Below, piece by piece: positions 1-14,454 of a DNA stretch of 64,000 nucleotides (its first letter is position 1; each line of letters begins with the position of its first letter). The stretch is from Halichondria panicea. Lineage: Eukaryota > Porifera > Demospongiae > Suberitida > Halichondriidae. Under the pieces are notes generated by a model that worked only from the letters and a program-made list of their open reading frames with translations, was not told the origin of the DNA and made no database searches. Both the position numbers and the translations under genes were made by a program. The stretch spans positions 7,302,315-7,366,314 of the forward strand of contig NC_087382.1 in NCBI RefSeq assembly GCF_963675165.1. The letters run 5' to 3'.

Positions 1-317
1 GAGCAAAGAAATTATAATAATATTATGAAGGAAATCACAATGACTTGCCATATTAATTAATGAATCCTTTCTTTGGTCTTAATCTATAACTAAATCTAGA
101 TCTGTAAATTAAACTGTATCTGTAACTAGATATCTTAGATATAATTTATTATGTAGATCTCGGACTCCTATAGATCGATCATAGCAGAGATAAAGTCTAT
201 TACTCTATCTCTGATCATAGATACACAAAAGAAAGGGATAGGCAACGCCCAGCACTTCCGTTGGATGAGGCGAGCTGCTAAAAAGGGGCGGTGCACTCAA
301 AATGTCAGTAAATTTAT

Positions 318-490
318 AGGCATTACGAAACCATAGAAATGCCAATTTTTTTCAAAACATAAAAAAATAGTGAATCTGAATCTACACACCAAGGAGAGCA
401 CAAATGCGTTGTTCCTGAACTCCTTGTTCCTGAACTCCTAACTCTTCTTCTTACTGACGATCTTTACAAAATGCAGGTAAAGGTAACATC
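318..490 (+). repeat. Dispersed exon-like repeat, left copy
   Basis: Nearly the same sequence recurs at 35467-35630, including the stretch reading GEHKCVVPELL in the right copy and a splice-donor-like CAG|GTAAAG at the end. Both copies are followed by CCGCGG-rich sequence with the shared phrase GGCCGCGGTCAGTGGATTTAA. The left copy carries an extra 13-bp repeat (TTCCTGAACTCC twice) that breaks the frame. This could be a dead exon carried inside a repeat. Confidence 0.6.
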
Positions 491-948
491 TAAATTGGTT
501 TGGAAAGTCTCTCCATGTAGCCGCGGTTAGTAGAATTAACACCGCGGATTGCCTAACGTCCGCCGCGGCCCTTAGAATTTACGCCGCAGCTGTTAGAACA
601 AAGCCGCGGATTGTTCGAAGTCACTTTAATGTGGCCGCGGTGAGTGAAAAAACAACAACTTTATTGTGGCCGCGGTCAGTGGATTTAACGCCGCAGCGCG
701 CGCTTTATATAGAAATTAATTCAAACTACTGAGCTAGCTGCAGACACAAGCAGTAAGCTAGCTAGCTAGCTATCCTATATGGCCTATGGTAAGTGAGATG
801 ATTATATGTAAACTAGACAAATAAATTTATTATAATTATGCATGTGCTGTAGCTGCTCTAGTTAGATAGTGCTGTTGCAGCTGATATATAACGTCCTTTT
901 GTTGTCTTCCACTGCACTGTACAGGTGTATGCCCACACGGTGATGTGG

Positions 949-1343
949 CAGGGGCGTAGGGAGGGGGAGGGCTTTGGGGGCTGGAGCCCCCCCTTTCTCT
1001 GCAAAAACTACACTAAGAGCCCCACCTTCTCTGATGAGTCTTCAGCCTGGGAATTACTGGTATAGATTAGTGGCAGACAAACAGCATGTCCAAGAGCTAG
1101 CTATACTATACTAGTAACTTTGATTCTTTAGTGCAACAGAACTAAGCTAGCTAGCTACGGCTAGCTAGCTAGCTAGCTTTATTAATTGAAGCAAGGTGTG
1201 GCTATTTCTTGCACATGCGCAATGAGTCATTAATTAGGGGGTGTGGCTCCTGGTCACCGGAATTTTCGGCGCTCCGCGCCAAGTAGTTTCTGGCGCGAAC
1301 AGCTCAGCCCCCCCCCTTCCTCAAATTCCTGCCTACGCCCCTG
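949..1343. mobile_element. hAT-like MITE with CAGGGGCGTAGG terminal inverted repeats
   Basis: The left end reads CAGGGGCGTAGG and the right end is its exact reverse complement, both running inward into G-rich tracts. The interior of about 370 bp has no coding capacity. TGTGG flanks both ends; hAT elements normally duplicate 8 bp, so superfamily assignment is tentative. A related end (CAGGGGCGGATCCAGG in reverse) is at about 57540-57575. Confidence 0.55.
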
Positions 1344-3784
1344 TGTGGGACTGCTTTGCAGCTACCAATAGCTAGCGCTAAAGTGCAGAACTAACTACTA
1401 AGTAGAGTAGCAACACTCTATGGACAAGTTTTGCTACGAACTATTCTGAAAGGCTGCAATATAGCACAAAACTAGAGGCATTCTTTTGCAAATCCACAAA
1501 TTGAAATCGAAACCTATATAAAAGCTTTTACTTGCACTTATAATCGAGTGATAATCCAGTATATGATTTGTTGTTTGTGTCTGGCATTATCTTACCTCTG
1601 TTTTGCGCAGACTTGGTTTGGGTGTGTCCTGTAGGCTTTGTGTTGGAGTTTGTAAAGCAGGCTCCTGTTGCCCCTAAGCAATAGAGTGTGTGAATCATCA
1701 AATTTGCTGTATATAATCATGCTGACAGTACAGAACATTTTGATACACTTAATCAATGTGTATAGAGGTTCAGATCGTTTACTCGTACTAAACCCCACTT
1801 AGTGTTGTGACATTATTTTTACCTTCTCCAGATCAGTGGCGTCTTTTTGAGAGAAGCCGTCGTTAATTTCCTTCTCCTAACAATAGAGTGAGTGTGCATG
1901 TTAGTCAAAGTAATGGTTGCATATGATTGAAAGGATTACTACTTAAAGTTTAGGTTCCGTTTACGTAGTACGTACGCTAAAAGTATATGTACGCTTAAGA
2001 TTTAACCGTACAGTATACAATATGTAGTTGTAATTCACATAAAATGTCGTTGCATGGATTTGTTGCCTACATGTATATACACTCAGAAACGGAGACAACT
2101 GCATGCAAACCGACAACCCCCCTCCCCCCCCAATTTCCACCGAAATATGACCTCCTGGCCAGTGTACAGAGTGAGAGTCTATTCAATCAGGAGGGACGAC
2201 TCAACATAAAAAAGGTACCATTATTATTTCTTCAGGAACCACATTTAATCCCTTGCCTTTAAATCTAGACCTATAGCCTCGTCCCCATGGCAGGCAGGTT
2301 TTATTATTAATAGAACGCCTGCGATACACTGTATCTGCATGGGTGTGTCTAGAGCGATAGTAAACTGTATTGTAAACATGCTGTAAATGCCTATTACCAA
2401 TTCCAACCACGTCCAGATACAATCTTCCCCAGGCCTATTTTTCGACCTATGGGAACTGGGGGAAACACTCCCAGCTGACTCGTATGTGCGTTCTTTACAA
2501 GAAGCTGTCTTTGAAATGCTTGCGCTTCATGTGCGCTACCTAGATAATAATTGTGACTCTACTACATGTGTCGGTGGTGGTGGGTTGGGCGTTGTATGTG
2601 CGACCCCACCTAGTGTACTTAATACGATAACGCCACGGCTAAGAGGATATAGAGGCGGTGTCATACATGTAGGTCGGTAGGGGTTGGGTACCACCATACC
2701 GCAGTTTATTAATTACTTTGCGGTAACGCCGCGGCTATATAGGCTGGGGTCATAGGTCGGTAGTTTGTGCTTTATATAGAATACATGTAGGTACCTGCAA
2801 AATTCTAAGAGTGAAACTACATGAACAAGGTAGAGATAGTTCTTGTGTCTACTAGCCTTTTTATGTAAGAAACTAGTATAGTAGTACAGGTATAGTATTA
2901 CTAACTATACCCACCTCCCCTAGACTAGGGCCTAGTATTGGCATACATCATACTGCACCTATCAATGTGATGCACCCAACTACTCCCCCCCCCCCCATTA
3001 GGGGTCGGGCTATATGACCGTACCCCAGAAAAGCTACACTCACTGGCAGAAGCGCATCCATTGTTAACTTTGCAGATCCACCCCTTTTCTATAATAATAA
3101 TTATCCTCATGCATGATTATGTCTGTAATGTATGTACATTAGGGTGGATCGCACTATCCTATAATGCCTGAGTGAAACAAACGTCTGGCACCCAGGTCCC
3201 AATACCATATAGCAGGTTATTTTTGTATGGTGGAAATTTTTGTGCAGACTCGATCAGAGTAAGTCAACGTGTTATACGGTACCTCTTAGATGTGGGTCAT
3301 TCATTTCTCACGTTTAATTCTTAAGTTTCACCCCAAAAGCATTTTTCCACTCTATGTGTAACTATACACGACAATGTATAGTGTACGTCCCAAAGTTGCT
3401 ACTTGCTTGCACCATAATATGATTGACACTTTGGTACCTGCAGGTGGTGTTGCATTGTTTACTGGCTTTCCTATACAATGTCTAATTGTTATACTTTAAG
3501 AACTCATCAATAGTTAGCAAGGAGTTGGGTTAGTAGGTCGTCCTTAGTTGTGTCACAACTAACTCGCCCATGCAGTCATCTCTGACGATGGTACCACATA
3601 CATTTGCATAGATATCAATCAGCCCCAGAATCTGTCCTGTTGGACCATAACTACATGTACACTTAGTCCATTTGCCTATTGCCATGACCACTTTCCATTA
3701 AATTACACTGGATGCAAGTAATTATTTATTAGTTCTAGAAACCGCTAATAGTGTGAGCAAAGCACATTTACTGAGTGCGCGTGC

Positions 3785-3853
3785 AGTCCACTGATGAGTC
3801 CCGGCACAATAAACATTAGGGACGAAAAGGTCTTGTATTCGACCTTCTGGGCT
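3785..3853 (+). ncRNA. Hammerhead ribozyme, type I
   Basis: All core elements are present in order. Stem I 3' strand AGTCCA (3785-3790); CTGATGA (3791-3797); stem II GTCCC (3798-3802) with GGGAC (3819-3823) and a 16-nt loop; GAAA (3824-3827); stem III AGGTC (3828-3832) with GACCT (3841-3845), 8-nt loop; A3827 pairs with T3846; cleavage-site base C3847; stem I 5' strand TGGGCT (3848-3853), six pairs with one G-T wobble. The ends lie in stem I, making it type I, the form known from animal retrozymes and satellites. Self-cleavage after 3847 is predicted. The same DNA is open in one frame, but the RNA fold explains it better. Confidence 0.85.
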
Positions 3854-4644
3854 ATACCAATGATGGATGATCGACTTGATCGATCGTCCGTTACTGTAAG
3901 TGTATGGCTTTTTGTCGCACTTTTCTGCAGCTCAAGCACACCTGTCCAGCAACATTTTCTCCATACAACGCCTTCTCATGGATCTGACCAATCAGGTTGC
4001 GTAACACCAGGTGGAGGTAGCAAGAGTATGGCCGCCCAGATTGAGAATGGCGGCGTGGCAGGATATCAATACTGGAGACTGCTGCCAGGTAACTCCACTG
4101 CAGATAGTGTGAACTGCATACTGTTACTGTTCCACCTCACTTGTATTAGAGCTTTAGCTAGCAAGCCAAGAAAACACTGGCTCTCTCCTTAGCTGTTCAT
4201 GTATTGTTTATGTGCGTGCTACGTCAGTGCTGCACGTGTTTTTTTGTTTTGGTAATTATAATGTTCTCCTGTCCTTACACAGAAAAAAGTGGTTGACTCC
4301 TTCGGAAAGTTCAGGTCAGCTTTACTACATGTGTACGTACCTGACTTAGCACCTATTGGGGTGTAAATAAGAGATTGAGTTACTATTGGGCATACAGGAC
4401 ATGTAATGGGTAAAAAAAGTACCCGTATATATACATGAACGTACTAGTGATTATCAAAGCCAAAACTTTGTTCCCCGAAGGTGTCCGTTATGTAGACCAC
4501 TCAAACTTTGTGCAATGCTGACATGTAATGTCTAAACAACCTCTGCCACCTCTCTTTTTTGAGAGGCTTCAGTAGTTACGTATCTACCTCCCTAAAATCT
4601 CTCTAAATGCTGAGAAATTATCAGTGTTTTCTTCTGGTTCACAG

Positions 4645-5526
4645 ACTGAGTTCATTGTAGACAGTGAGGAGTGTGCACAGGGCCAGAAACACGGGAGCAA
4701 GCCTGGCATCTCTCTCCAGTTTGATGGCCACTGGGACCCATCGCCAGCATCAGCTCTTACCGGACAGCTGGGAAAACGTACGTGCTTTATTTTAAAAGAA
4801 TGCCAGCCTGTTTTGAATACATTTTGTTATGGGCAGTCGAAGATAGTTGCGAATTCCTCTGTAACATTATTCTATGTACATCTAGCCCTGTATCCACTTT
4901 TTCAGTGGTGCTCCCTTTCTTGCACTGGGCGTAAGCACACAAACAGCTTATACACTACACTTATACAAGTATGTATTTCCTACTAAGTCAGTAGAGCTAC
5001 TTTTTAGCTTATTCTGTCTGATCATGTGTATCATTATTATTGTGGGGAGGGGGTATTATTGCGTATCATGTGCGTTTTCTTGAACTTTGACCTCGACTGC
5101 CAAGTACGAGTACGAGTGGCAACCCAGAGTAAGGATCTGCATTATACCCTACACCTACAAGACATGAATCAAATACGTACATGTATGTATAGCATCGTAC
5201 CAATCGGCCTGATACAAAAGAAAAAGCATGTACCATCATGACCGTCGGTTCTTGCACGTCCCTCCAAATAAGCTGAAAGTAAACTCGAAGCAGCCACCCT
5301 CCCAACCAGCTCAACAGGTGAGTATAGCGGGCTTAGAAGCAAGAAGTGTATTGCATGCAGTGTTACAATGTATAATTAGTTCCTGGTAGTGTTTTGAGTG
5401 TGTGTCAGAAAGTACTCTGATTCTCCATCTGACCGTACAGGTAGAGTTGATTGGGAGCAGTGATATGAGAATGAAGCAGCTAAGGATAATATCAAAGAAC
5501 AAGAACAGAAAGCGAATGACCTCGTG
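4645..5526 (+). CDS. Partial lysine-rich multi-exon gene, first family copy
   Basis: The function is not recognised. Three exon candidates have good splice signals: 4645-4777 (acceptor CACAG, donor C|GTACGT), a segment ending at 5317 (ACAG|GTGAGT; an ATG lies at 5228) and 5441-5526 (acceptor GTACAG, donor GTG|GTAAGT). The last two join in phase 0 and encode a basic stretch (KNKNRKRMTS). The 5230-5526 part is repeated at 10205-10516, where a 1-bp deletion and a 19-bp insertion break the frame. The link from 4777 to the next exon is not resolved, so the gene may be incomplete or decayed. Confidence 0.35.
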
Positions 5527-6007
5527 GTAAGTGTTTCAGATTTCCTCTAACAGCTAGTGTACAAGTTCCGTGTGTATTTAACCTACCACCTATTATCCAG
5601 GCTATAATTATACGTACTTTAGTTATCTACATGTAATTAGGTAGGGTCTTTAGGAGGAAATTCCCTTACAAATATCCCCCACTATAGCAACCTGAATTGT
5701 AGCAATAAATTGTTGAGAGGATAAGTAGTACACCACATCTTTGCAAATGCTGCCACGCCCTTTCTCGAGAGGCACCCAAAAACAATATAATTATACACAC
5801 GAACTACGGATGCTTTCCCAACATTAGAACTCCTCATGCATATGAACACCATGCATAGACTCTGACACTCAGTAACATGCTTTAAAATACTTTATGTGGT
5901 TGTGTACTTAACAGTGACCCTGTACACAATGCAAGAAAACAACAATGTGAGTACATAATATGTACATGCATATATACAATGTACAATATGGGAGCTCAGG
6001 TATAAGG

Positions 6008-7094
6008 TTATTTACGCCGCTTCTTAGCAGCAGGTACTTGAGACGTCTCAGTGGCTGAGGCCGAGGCCTTACGGTTGGAGGTGGGGGTGCGGCAAACTGA
6101 AAGGGTTGTTGCTGGAAGGAAATACAATTGGTTTGAAGTACGCCAAGTTTTTGTTTTTGCGTTGAGCAGTTACAGAGCTGGAATACACACACACGGACAC
6201 AGTCAGCTTTATGCCGTAGTCCTCGTGCGGTCGAGACATAATTATGTCAATGTTCGTAGACACTAAAGCTACCACTCAAGTAATCTCCTATACGTACATA
6301 TATTTGTTGTACAGCACTCACCAATTGGTGGTGGTTGAGGTTGAGGGCTCTCCTCCTCAGTTGTAATCATAGTCCTCCACACTCTCTTGAGCCTCACTGG
6401 GGCCATGCAACACTGTACTGGTTTCACTCTCCTCTGAAACTAAGACAAACCATATAGTTCACCAAAAACCTACTGGAGCATAGAAGAGTTACCTTCTTGT
6501 TCATCATTGGCTGCCTCCTCCTGCCCGTTTCCTATGAGGTAGTAACAAGTGATATTGGCCAACGTCACCTGCACTCCGTCCGTCAGCTCATAATAGATGT
6601 TAGGCTTGAGGGCCACCTGGGAGGTGGGAGGGAGTGACATGCACATCACTACAATTACATCTCAGTGTAAGTTAGATTTTTGTCTTGTCGCTCAATAATC
6701 ATTTAACCAGCGGTCAAACATTAGACAATCTAACTGTCTCACATGCATGTACATGTATGTATGATTGCAATACCACCTTTCGCCTGAACGTCTTATTCCG
6801 ACTTCCAAGATCCTTTATAAAGTGTGAACCCTTCTCCACAAGTATCTGTGCATGTTTCCGGGAGAGGGACCCATTGGAGAGTGTCACATCACAATCCTCC
6901 CCACGTCCTACCAAGTTATCCCCTGTTGTACATATATGTGTGTATAGAAAATCGGGGACACACGCACACACACATGCACAGAGTATGTACAATCGACTCA
7001 CCCTCTTTGAGGAAATAGTCGAAATATACCGGGGGTGTATATTCTACGTTTTGGGAGATATTCTTGTCCTGGGAGAGCACTCGCAAAAGGCTCG
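6008..7094 (-). CDS. FHA-domain protein (MDC1/nibrin-like FHA), possibly frameshifted
   Basis: Exons 7094-7002, 6922-6777 and 6616-6493 join with matching phases into one FHA domain: GRGEDCDV (arginine of the phosphothreonine pocket), SLSRKHAQI (S-R-x-H) and DLGSRNKTF (the usual GSxNGT), then LKPNIYYEL and LANITCYYL strands. FHA domains bind phosphothreonine; this type occurs in DNA-damage mediators such as MDC1. Exon 6439-6322 runs in frame for 28 codons (acidic, ending DYDYN), then meets TGA at 6357-6359. A different frame of that exon continues into 6111-6008, which ends in the basic KKRRK before TAA. Either the protein ends early or a 1-nt frameshift separates an NLS-bearing tail. No initiator ATG was found; upstream exons are missing. 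Confidence 0.6.
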
Positions 7095-7980
7095 CTGATT
7101 GGTGCTCAAAGTCTCATCACGCTCTGCCGTTAGTCTTTCTGGTTGACATTATCAGAAGGTATCAGAGTGAGCAGACTCAGAATATATACAGACAGACAGA
7201 CCGGACTATAACCTGTGGCCCGCCTACGCGCCTCGGGTTAATAACAATCATCGTTTACCATATTTGAACTCAATGTAGGGGCATATGTCAGTAATATCTT
7301 TGTATCTTGTGATGGTATGCACATAAAATACTACTGTTCATGTTTGGCTATATAAATACAGAAAAATAGGAGATGGTATCTGGGCGTGTCTATAGCGATA
7401 GTATTGTAAAACATGCCGTAAATGCCTATTACAATATTCAACCTACCGTTCCATTAGTAATCGAACTGTGATTGCAAATACGCTTTAATAATTTACCTGT
7501 TTCAGGCAAGATTCCTCCTGGGCTGTGGTTAGGACTCTGCGACAGGTCATTAATTAACCTCTATTATACAGGGTTTACAAACCTGATTTGGCTCTTGTTC
7601 CTGCAGGAATACGCTGGACGGCTCGCTTGTTGGGTTGTGAGAGGAATCTTCCATGCTGGTTGCACTGTTGCTCAACTTGGTGAGATGTGAATAGCTTTCT
7701 GTTTGTGTAGCCTTTTATATTGTGAGCTTTGTGGGTTTTTTAGCTGAGCTCAGTGGTAAGTGTGGTTAGCTGGATGAGCACAGAGGAAAACCCTTACTAT
7801 TTTTAGGTTATATAATTATAGCCATTATGTCACACTTGTACACCTAGCTCCTACAGTTTAAGGTATTAGAGTGATGGCAAGGGTGGTGGTGTCTGGGGGG
7901 TATTTGTTGACATATACTGTACCGTTAATAACCCCTAGTACATGTATAATTAATCCTTGTGCTTCATTTGTGTGTATTAG

Positions 7981-10262
<2,282 letters not shown>

Positions 10263-11120
10263 GCTGAAAGAGTGAATTAAATCAGTCATAGTAGAACTCG
10301 AAGCAGCCACCCCTAACCAGCTCAACAGGTGAGTATAGAAGCAAGAAGTATATTGCATGCAGTGTTATTTAGTTCCTTGTAGTGTTCTAAGTGTGTGTCA
10401 GAAAGTACTCTGATTCTCCATCTGACTACAGGTTGTGTGATTGGGAGCAGTGCTACGAGAATGAAGCAGCTGAGGATGATATCAAAGAACAGGAACAGAA
10501 AGCGAATGACCTCGTGGTAAGTGTTCTAGCTAGTGTACGACCGACTGTAGCCTACTGCAAAATCAAAATTGTTTCTTAGCTTATAGTTTTCTACAGTCCT
10601 TCTACTACCTCTCTGTAAAATCTGGAGCTTTGAATCCACTCTTTCTACCGTACCGAAGCGCTTTGTCTAAGCATGCATCCATATCCACCAATTTAGCAAT
10701 TTTGAGTGGGCGTTTCTCAACTGTGCTGTTTTATCTAAATCAAGATAGTAGAGGGGACACCCCTTTTTGCTCATTATACGCTCCTTTTTACTCAACTAGC
10801 CTCATCCAACGGAGGTGCTTGGCGTTTCCTTCCTTTATCTCTGGGTTAACTTAGTAATAGTAATATACTTAGGCACTTGGCTGTTGTACAAGAAACAAAC
10901 ATTTAGATGTGATGAGCCTGCTTGACTTTGCTGACTGTAAAACGAAGTCACTAGAATTTGACCGCATGACTCAGTATTATGGTCCTCTACTATCTATGAC
11001 TAAACATTAATGCGTAAGTATTTCTTTGTTCTATCAGAGCCTGCTCCAATATGTCCCTTTTCCCAGAGCCTGTCACATAATTATATTTATGTTACGTCCA
11101 CAAAGCTATCACTAGCACCA

Positions 11121-11440
11121 AGAGTATATGATAGAGGAGAGAGTATCGAACGTAGGCATACTGTACATTAGATGTATGCGGAGAGTAACGTGACTTCCTG
11201 TATCTGTCACAACCTTGGAATTTGCACACTGACCAATCCAAGTGTGGGTGATGTCATTATCAAGAAAGTAGATTACATCACCCACACTTGGATGGGTTGA
11301 TAGATTACATCACCCACGCTTGGATTGGTCAGTGTGCAAATTCCAAGCTTGTGACAGATACAGGAAGTCACGTTACTCTCCGCATACATCTGATACACAG
11401 TATGCCTACGTTCGATACTCTCTCTCTATCATAAACTCTT
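11121..11440. mobile_element. Fold-back element, arms over 100 bp
   Basis: The two halves are near-perfect reverse complements, starting AGAGTATATGATAGAG on the left and ending with its counterpart on the right. The centre repeats TAGATTACATCACCCAC. No coding capacity. This looks like a fold-back MITE; as RNA it would form a long hairpin. Confidence 0.7.
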
Positions 11441-11993
11441 GCTCTCAACACAGCAGAGGTTGTCTGTACATAAGTAGACTGGATAACAAGTCAAATATGA
11501 AAACAATTACAATTATGAAGGATTATGAAGATCATAAAATACATAAATTTTTACTGCAAAAACATTCAGGTATATTGCTGCTCAAATGTAGGTAAAATTA
11601 CACAAACACAGGAGGCCGTGGAGAGTGATTGTTCGTCATTGTTCATGCCGTATACAAAGAGTCAGTGTGCTCTTGTCGTACCTTTTTTTGCCGGGTTACA
11701 CACTCATGTTTTCTTGTAATCTATACCCCACAAACAAAACGGATGCAGAGCACCACCGCAACTCGATCTTAGTAGATACAAAGGGTGTTCCTGCATGTAC
11801 AAGGAAAATCATTTGAAAACAGTGGTGATGTTTTGGAGGAGTTAGAACAAGAACAAAGGACATGAATAGGAATTAGTCTTATGAATCAGCCGCTCCCTAG
11901 AGAGACTGTCTGCACTTTAGTCTAAATTTTTTGGCCAGGTCGGACCAATCAGATCAAAGATTGACATAAATTAAAGGAATGATAAAAAGCGTA

Positions 11994-12392
11994 TACCGTA
12001 TATCTTCTAATTTATCGGACAGCAAAAAATAATTATTTTGGAAATTGTCCGGGTATAATTGGAACAGATTTTTATACAGCATGCGAAGTGTCCAGAATAA
12101 TTAGAACAAGCAAGCAGCTGCATGCAAGCTAGCTAAGTTTAATAGAACAAGGTACGACTGAATAGTTGCACTAACTATCTAAAACTAGCTACTCAAAGCT
12201 ATCTAACTGCAGCACTCCAAGTCTTACTTGCCGTCTATGAATGGTAACTCAACTTTTCAAGGTATTGTCCAGATATTTAGAACAAATGTAATATTAAAGT
12301 ACTGGAGTGTCCGTTGTATTAGAACAACAAAAATTGCCCAAAAGAGTGTTCGGGTAATTAGAAGTGTCCGATAAATTAGAAGATATACGGTA
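11994..12392. mobile_element. MITE with perfect 27-bp terminal inverted repeats
   Basis: The left end TACCGTATATCTTCTAATTT continues for seven more bases and is matched exactly in reverse at 12366-12392. Internally the motif GTCC...TTAGAACAA recurs. The ends begin with TACCGTATA, shared with other elements in the window (56651-56862, 58593-58852). Confidence 0.8.
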
Positions 12393-12904
12393 CTATATGC
12401 GTTTTATACAGTAGGACACATTTATAGCTAGCGCTGGGCTACTGTTAGCCAGTCAAGGAGCTATAGTAAGTTGAGTTGACTGCACTAGTGCTGTGCAATA
12501 GGTAGCCCTGAGTGCTACTCCTAGTTGATAGTTCAAATGCGTAGTTGGTAGTTCGCAGTTGCTACTTGATAGTTCAAACGCGTAGTTGGCAGTTGGGAGT
12601 TGGCAGTTTGTATAACCTTTAAACCTTGCAACAATAATTAGCCTGCTTTTATGTAAGTTAAAATTATGATACTGACACCAATAGATATCTAGCTGGCCTA
12701 AGACGGCCATATTAATCATATATGTACACATCTATAGTAGGGAGGTAATTTCAAGTCTAATCCCCAAGCACCTATATTCCCGGATCTCATGCAGTAGTGA
12801 GGGAGGGGGGGGGAATATAGAAACAGGTTTTGCATGGCACTTTTTATAAATCTTAGATTCTATTGAGGTTATGGTTAAAAGATTAGAGGCAGTGCAAAGA
12901 TCTA

Positions 12905-13275
12905 GAGTTCATTAGGAAGAGTACGCAACTCCACTTAAAACCATAGTAGGCGTTTCTTCAACCCTCGTCACAACCGGTCTATAACCACATGCTGTTGTAT
13001 AAACTGTAAAATCAAATATGCAATGAATAACATAGTGATGTATGTGATAATTATCACTACCGACGCTGATAATATTCAACCAAAATGGAATGCTGTGCTT
13101 TTTGTTGATGACGTCATTTACAACTGCCGGTAGGAAAGGCAATGAGTTACTAATTTTATTCATTGCCTTTCCTACTTGTTGCGGTTACAACAGCCAGTAT
13201 CTGTGACGTAGGAAGTGAGGAATGCTTTTTATGCACAGTCTATTGGAGTTGCGTACTCTTCCTAATGAACTCTTG
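12905..13275. mobile_element. Inner fold-back element
   Basis: The arms GAGTTCATTAGGAAGAGTAC (left) and its reverse complement (right, about 13249-13268) enclose a second inverted pair at AGGCAATGAGTTACT / TTCATTGCCTTTCCT near 13130-13180. No coding capacity. Confidence 0.55.
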
Positions 13276-13942
13276 ATAATATATACAACATTTGCTAACT
13301 GGCGTAGAAGATGTAGTCTTTGCTGGCCTCAGACAGCACTAACGTGTGTCCACTATACAATGTACATTAAGTAGGGCTTGTCCCCATCAATGAAGGCTTA
13401 GAGAAACAGATTAATTCCTGGCATTAGTTCGTTGCGAAGTTTAAAGGTCACGAACTACTAATTGCCAACTGCCAATTGCCAATTGCCAACTCCCAACTAG
13501 GAGTAGCACTCAGGGCCACCGTAGTGCAACCTTTTTCTTGTTTTTAGCAACGTTCTTGGAGCAAGCTAAACAAAAATTCATAGCTGCTAAGTCAAGCGTT
13601 TGCGGTTGACCTTTTACATGCGTTGGAAATAATCGAATTCTTTTGGTTTTGACACTGACGTAATGACATCCATTGTGCAATGACCTCTGGACGGAAGTGC
13701 TCAGACGGTACCTCTAGGGAGCGGCTGATTCATGAGACTAAATAGGAACCTGGTTGAACAAGGAGATAGAAACACGCTTTGGTTCACTGTATTAAAGTAC
13801 TCGTGCAATTAATTTGGCCTAGGTTTGAGCTTACAAACAGTTCTAGATTAGCTACAATTGTGGTGCAAGCTAAAGTCTATTTGTGTTGAGTTCGACCTTC
13901 ATAAAGTTTTCATACTTCACTGAAATTGAATGTTTCATATAC

Positions 13943-14215
13943 AGGGTTTTGCAGAATCTTTGCAATATCTACAAAAAAGCGTTGTGCGTTGAGCATTCCT
14001 TATATGGTTATCTGTGATCAACCAGAAAGTTGTAGATCTTAGTCAGCATGTCACTATTCTCCATCTTGTATCCCAAATAATGCCTTAATCTTTTTGAATT
14101 TTGTTTCCCAATCAGGCATTTCACCACAATATGTAATGACACCACTGTGTAAACATTAGATATCCATATAAGGAACGCTCTACACCCTCTATTTCAAAGA
14201 TTCTGCAAAACCCTC
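13943..14215. mobile_element. Small inverted-repeat element
   Basis: The left end AGGGTTTTGCAGAATCTTTG is matched in reverse at about 14195-14214. A second inner pair (ATTCCTTATATGG / CCATATAAGGAAC) supports one hairpin structure. Interior non-coding. Confidence 0.6.
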
Positions 14216-14454
14216 TACTAATGGATTCCTTGTTAAAAAGCACTTCTATCTATATGCTGTAGAGTATCTAAAACTGACTTATGTAGACACACGTTATCTA
14301 TTGTATATAGTATCATTGTTGTGTTTTGTGGCTTACCAGGACCTCAAGGATCTAGGAAGCAACAAAGAAGAAGATTGATTCTGCTAGGTGCTGGGTGGGG
14401 TTTAAAATGGACACGTGGTGATTAGCGCGCATGCGCATTAGATCCAGAATAAGG

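Larger units (their letters stand above)
1..3700. other. No confident gene; repeat-rich stretch
   Basis: No exon chain with consistent splice phases was found here. The stretch holds the left copy of a dispersed exon-like repeat (318-490), a run of CCGCGG-containing sequence (about 520-700), a hAT-like MITE (949-1343), GCTAGC-rich palindromic runs (720-780, 1140-1180) and short ORFs without support. The 2336-2400 segment is repeated at about 7379-7445. A 9-bp perfect palindrome lies at about 3546-3564. Confidence 0.5.
11868..13750. repeat. Composite of nested inverted-repeat elements
   Basis: The outer arms share AATCAGCCGCTCCCTAGAG in inverted orientation (about 11884-11902 and 13711-13729). 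Inside lie a 27-bp-TIR MITE (11994-12392), a second inverted pair around CCCTGAGTGCTACTCCTAG (about 12512 and 13500) rich in short AGTTGGCAGTT-type units, and an inner fold-back (12905-13275). The same outer motif occurs at 25866-25925 and 36680-36725, so it is a family. No gene is seen. Confidence 0.55.

Noticed and set aside
1028-1060. Another hammerhead core (CTGATGAG near 1030)
   Set aside because: No GAAA with a pairing stem II follows, and stems I and III cannot be formed.
3794-4192. 132-residue plus-strand ORF as a gene
   Set aside because: Its first half is the hammerhead ribozyme; candidate splice sites around 3893-3930 would give an intron of only about 35 nt, and no phase-consistent continuation was found.
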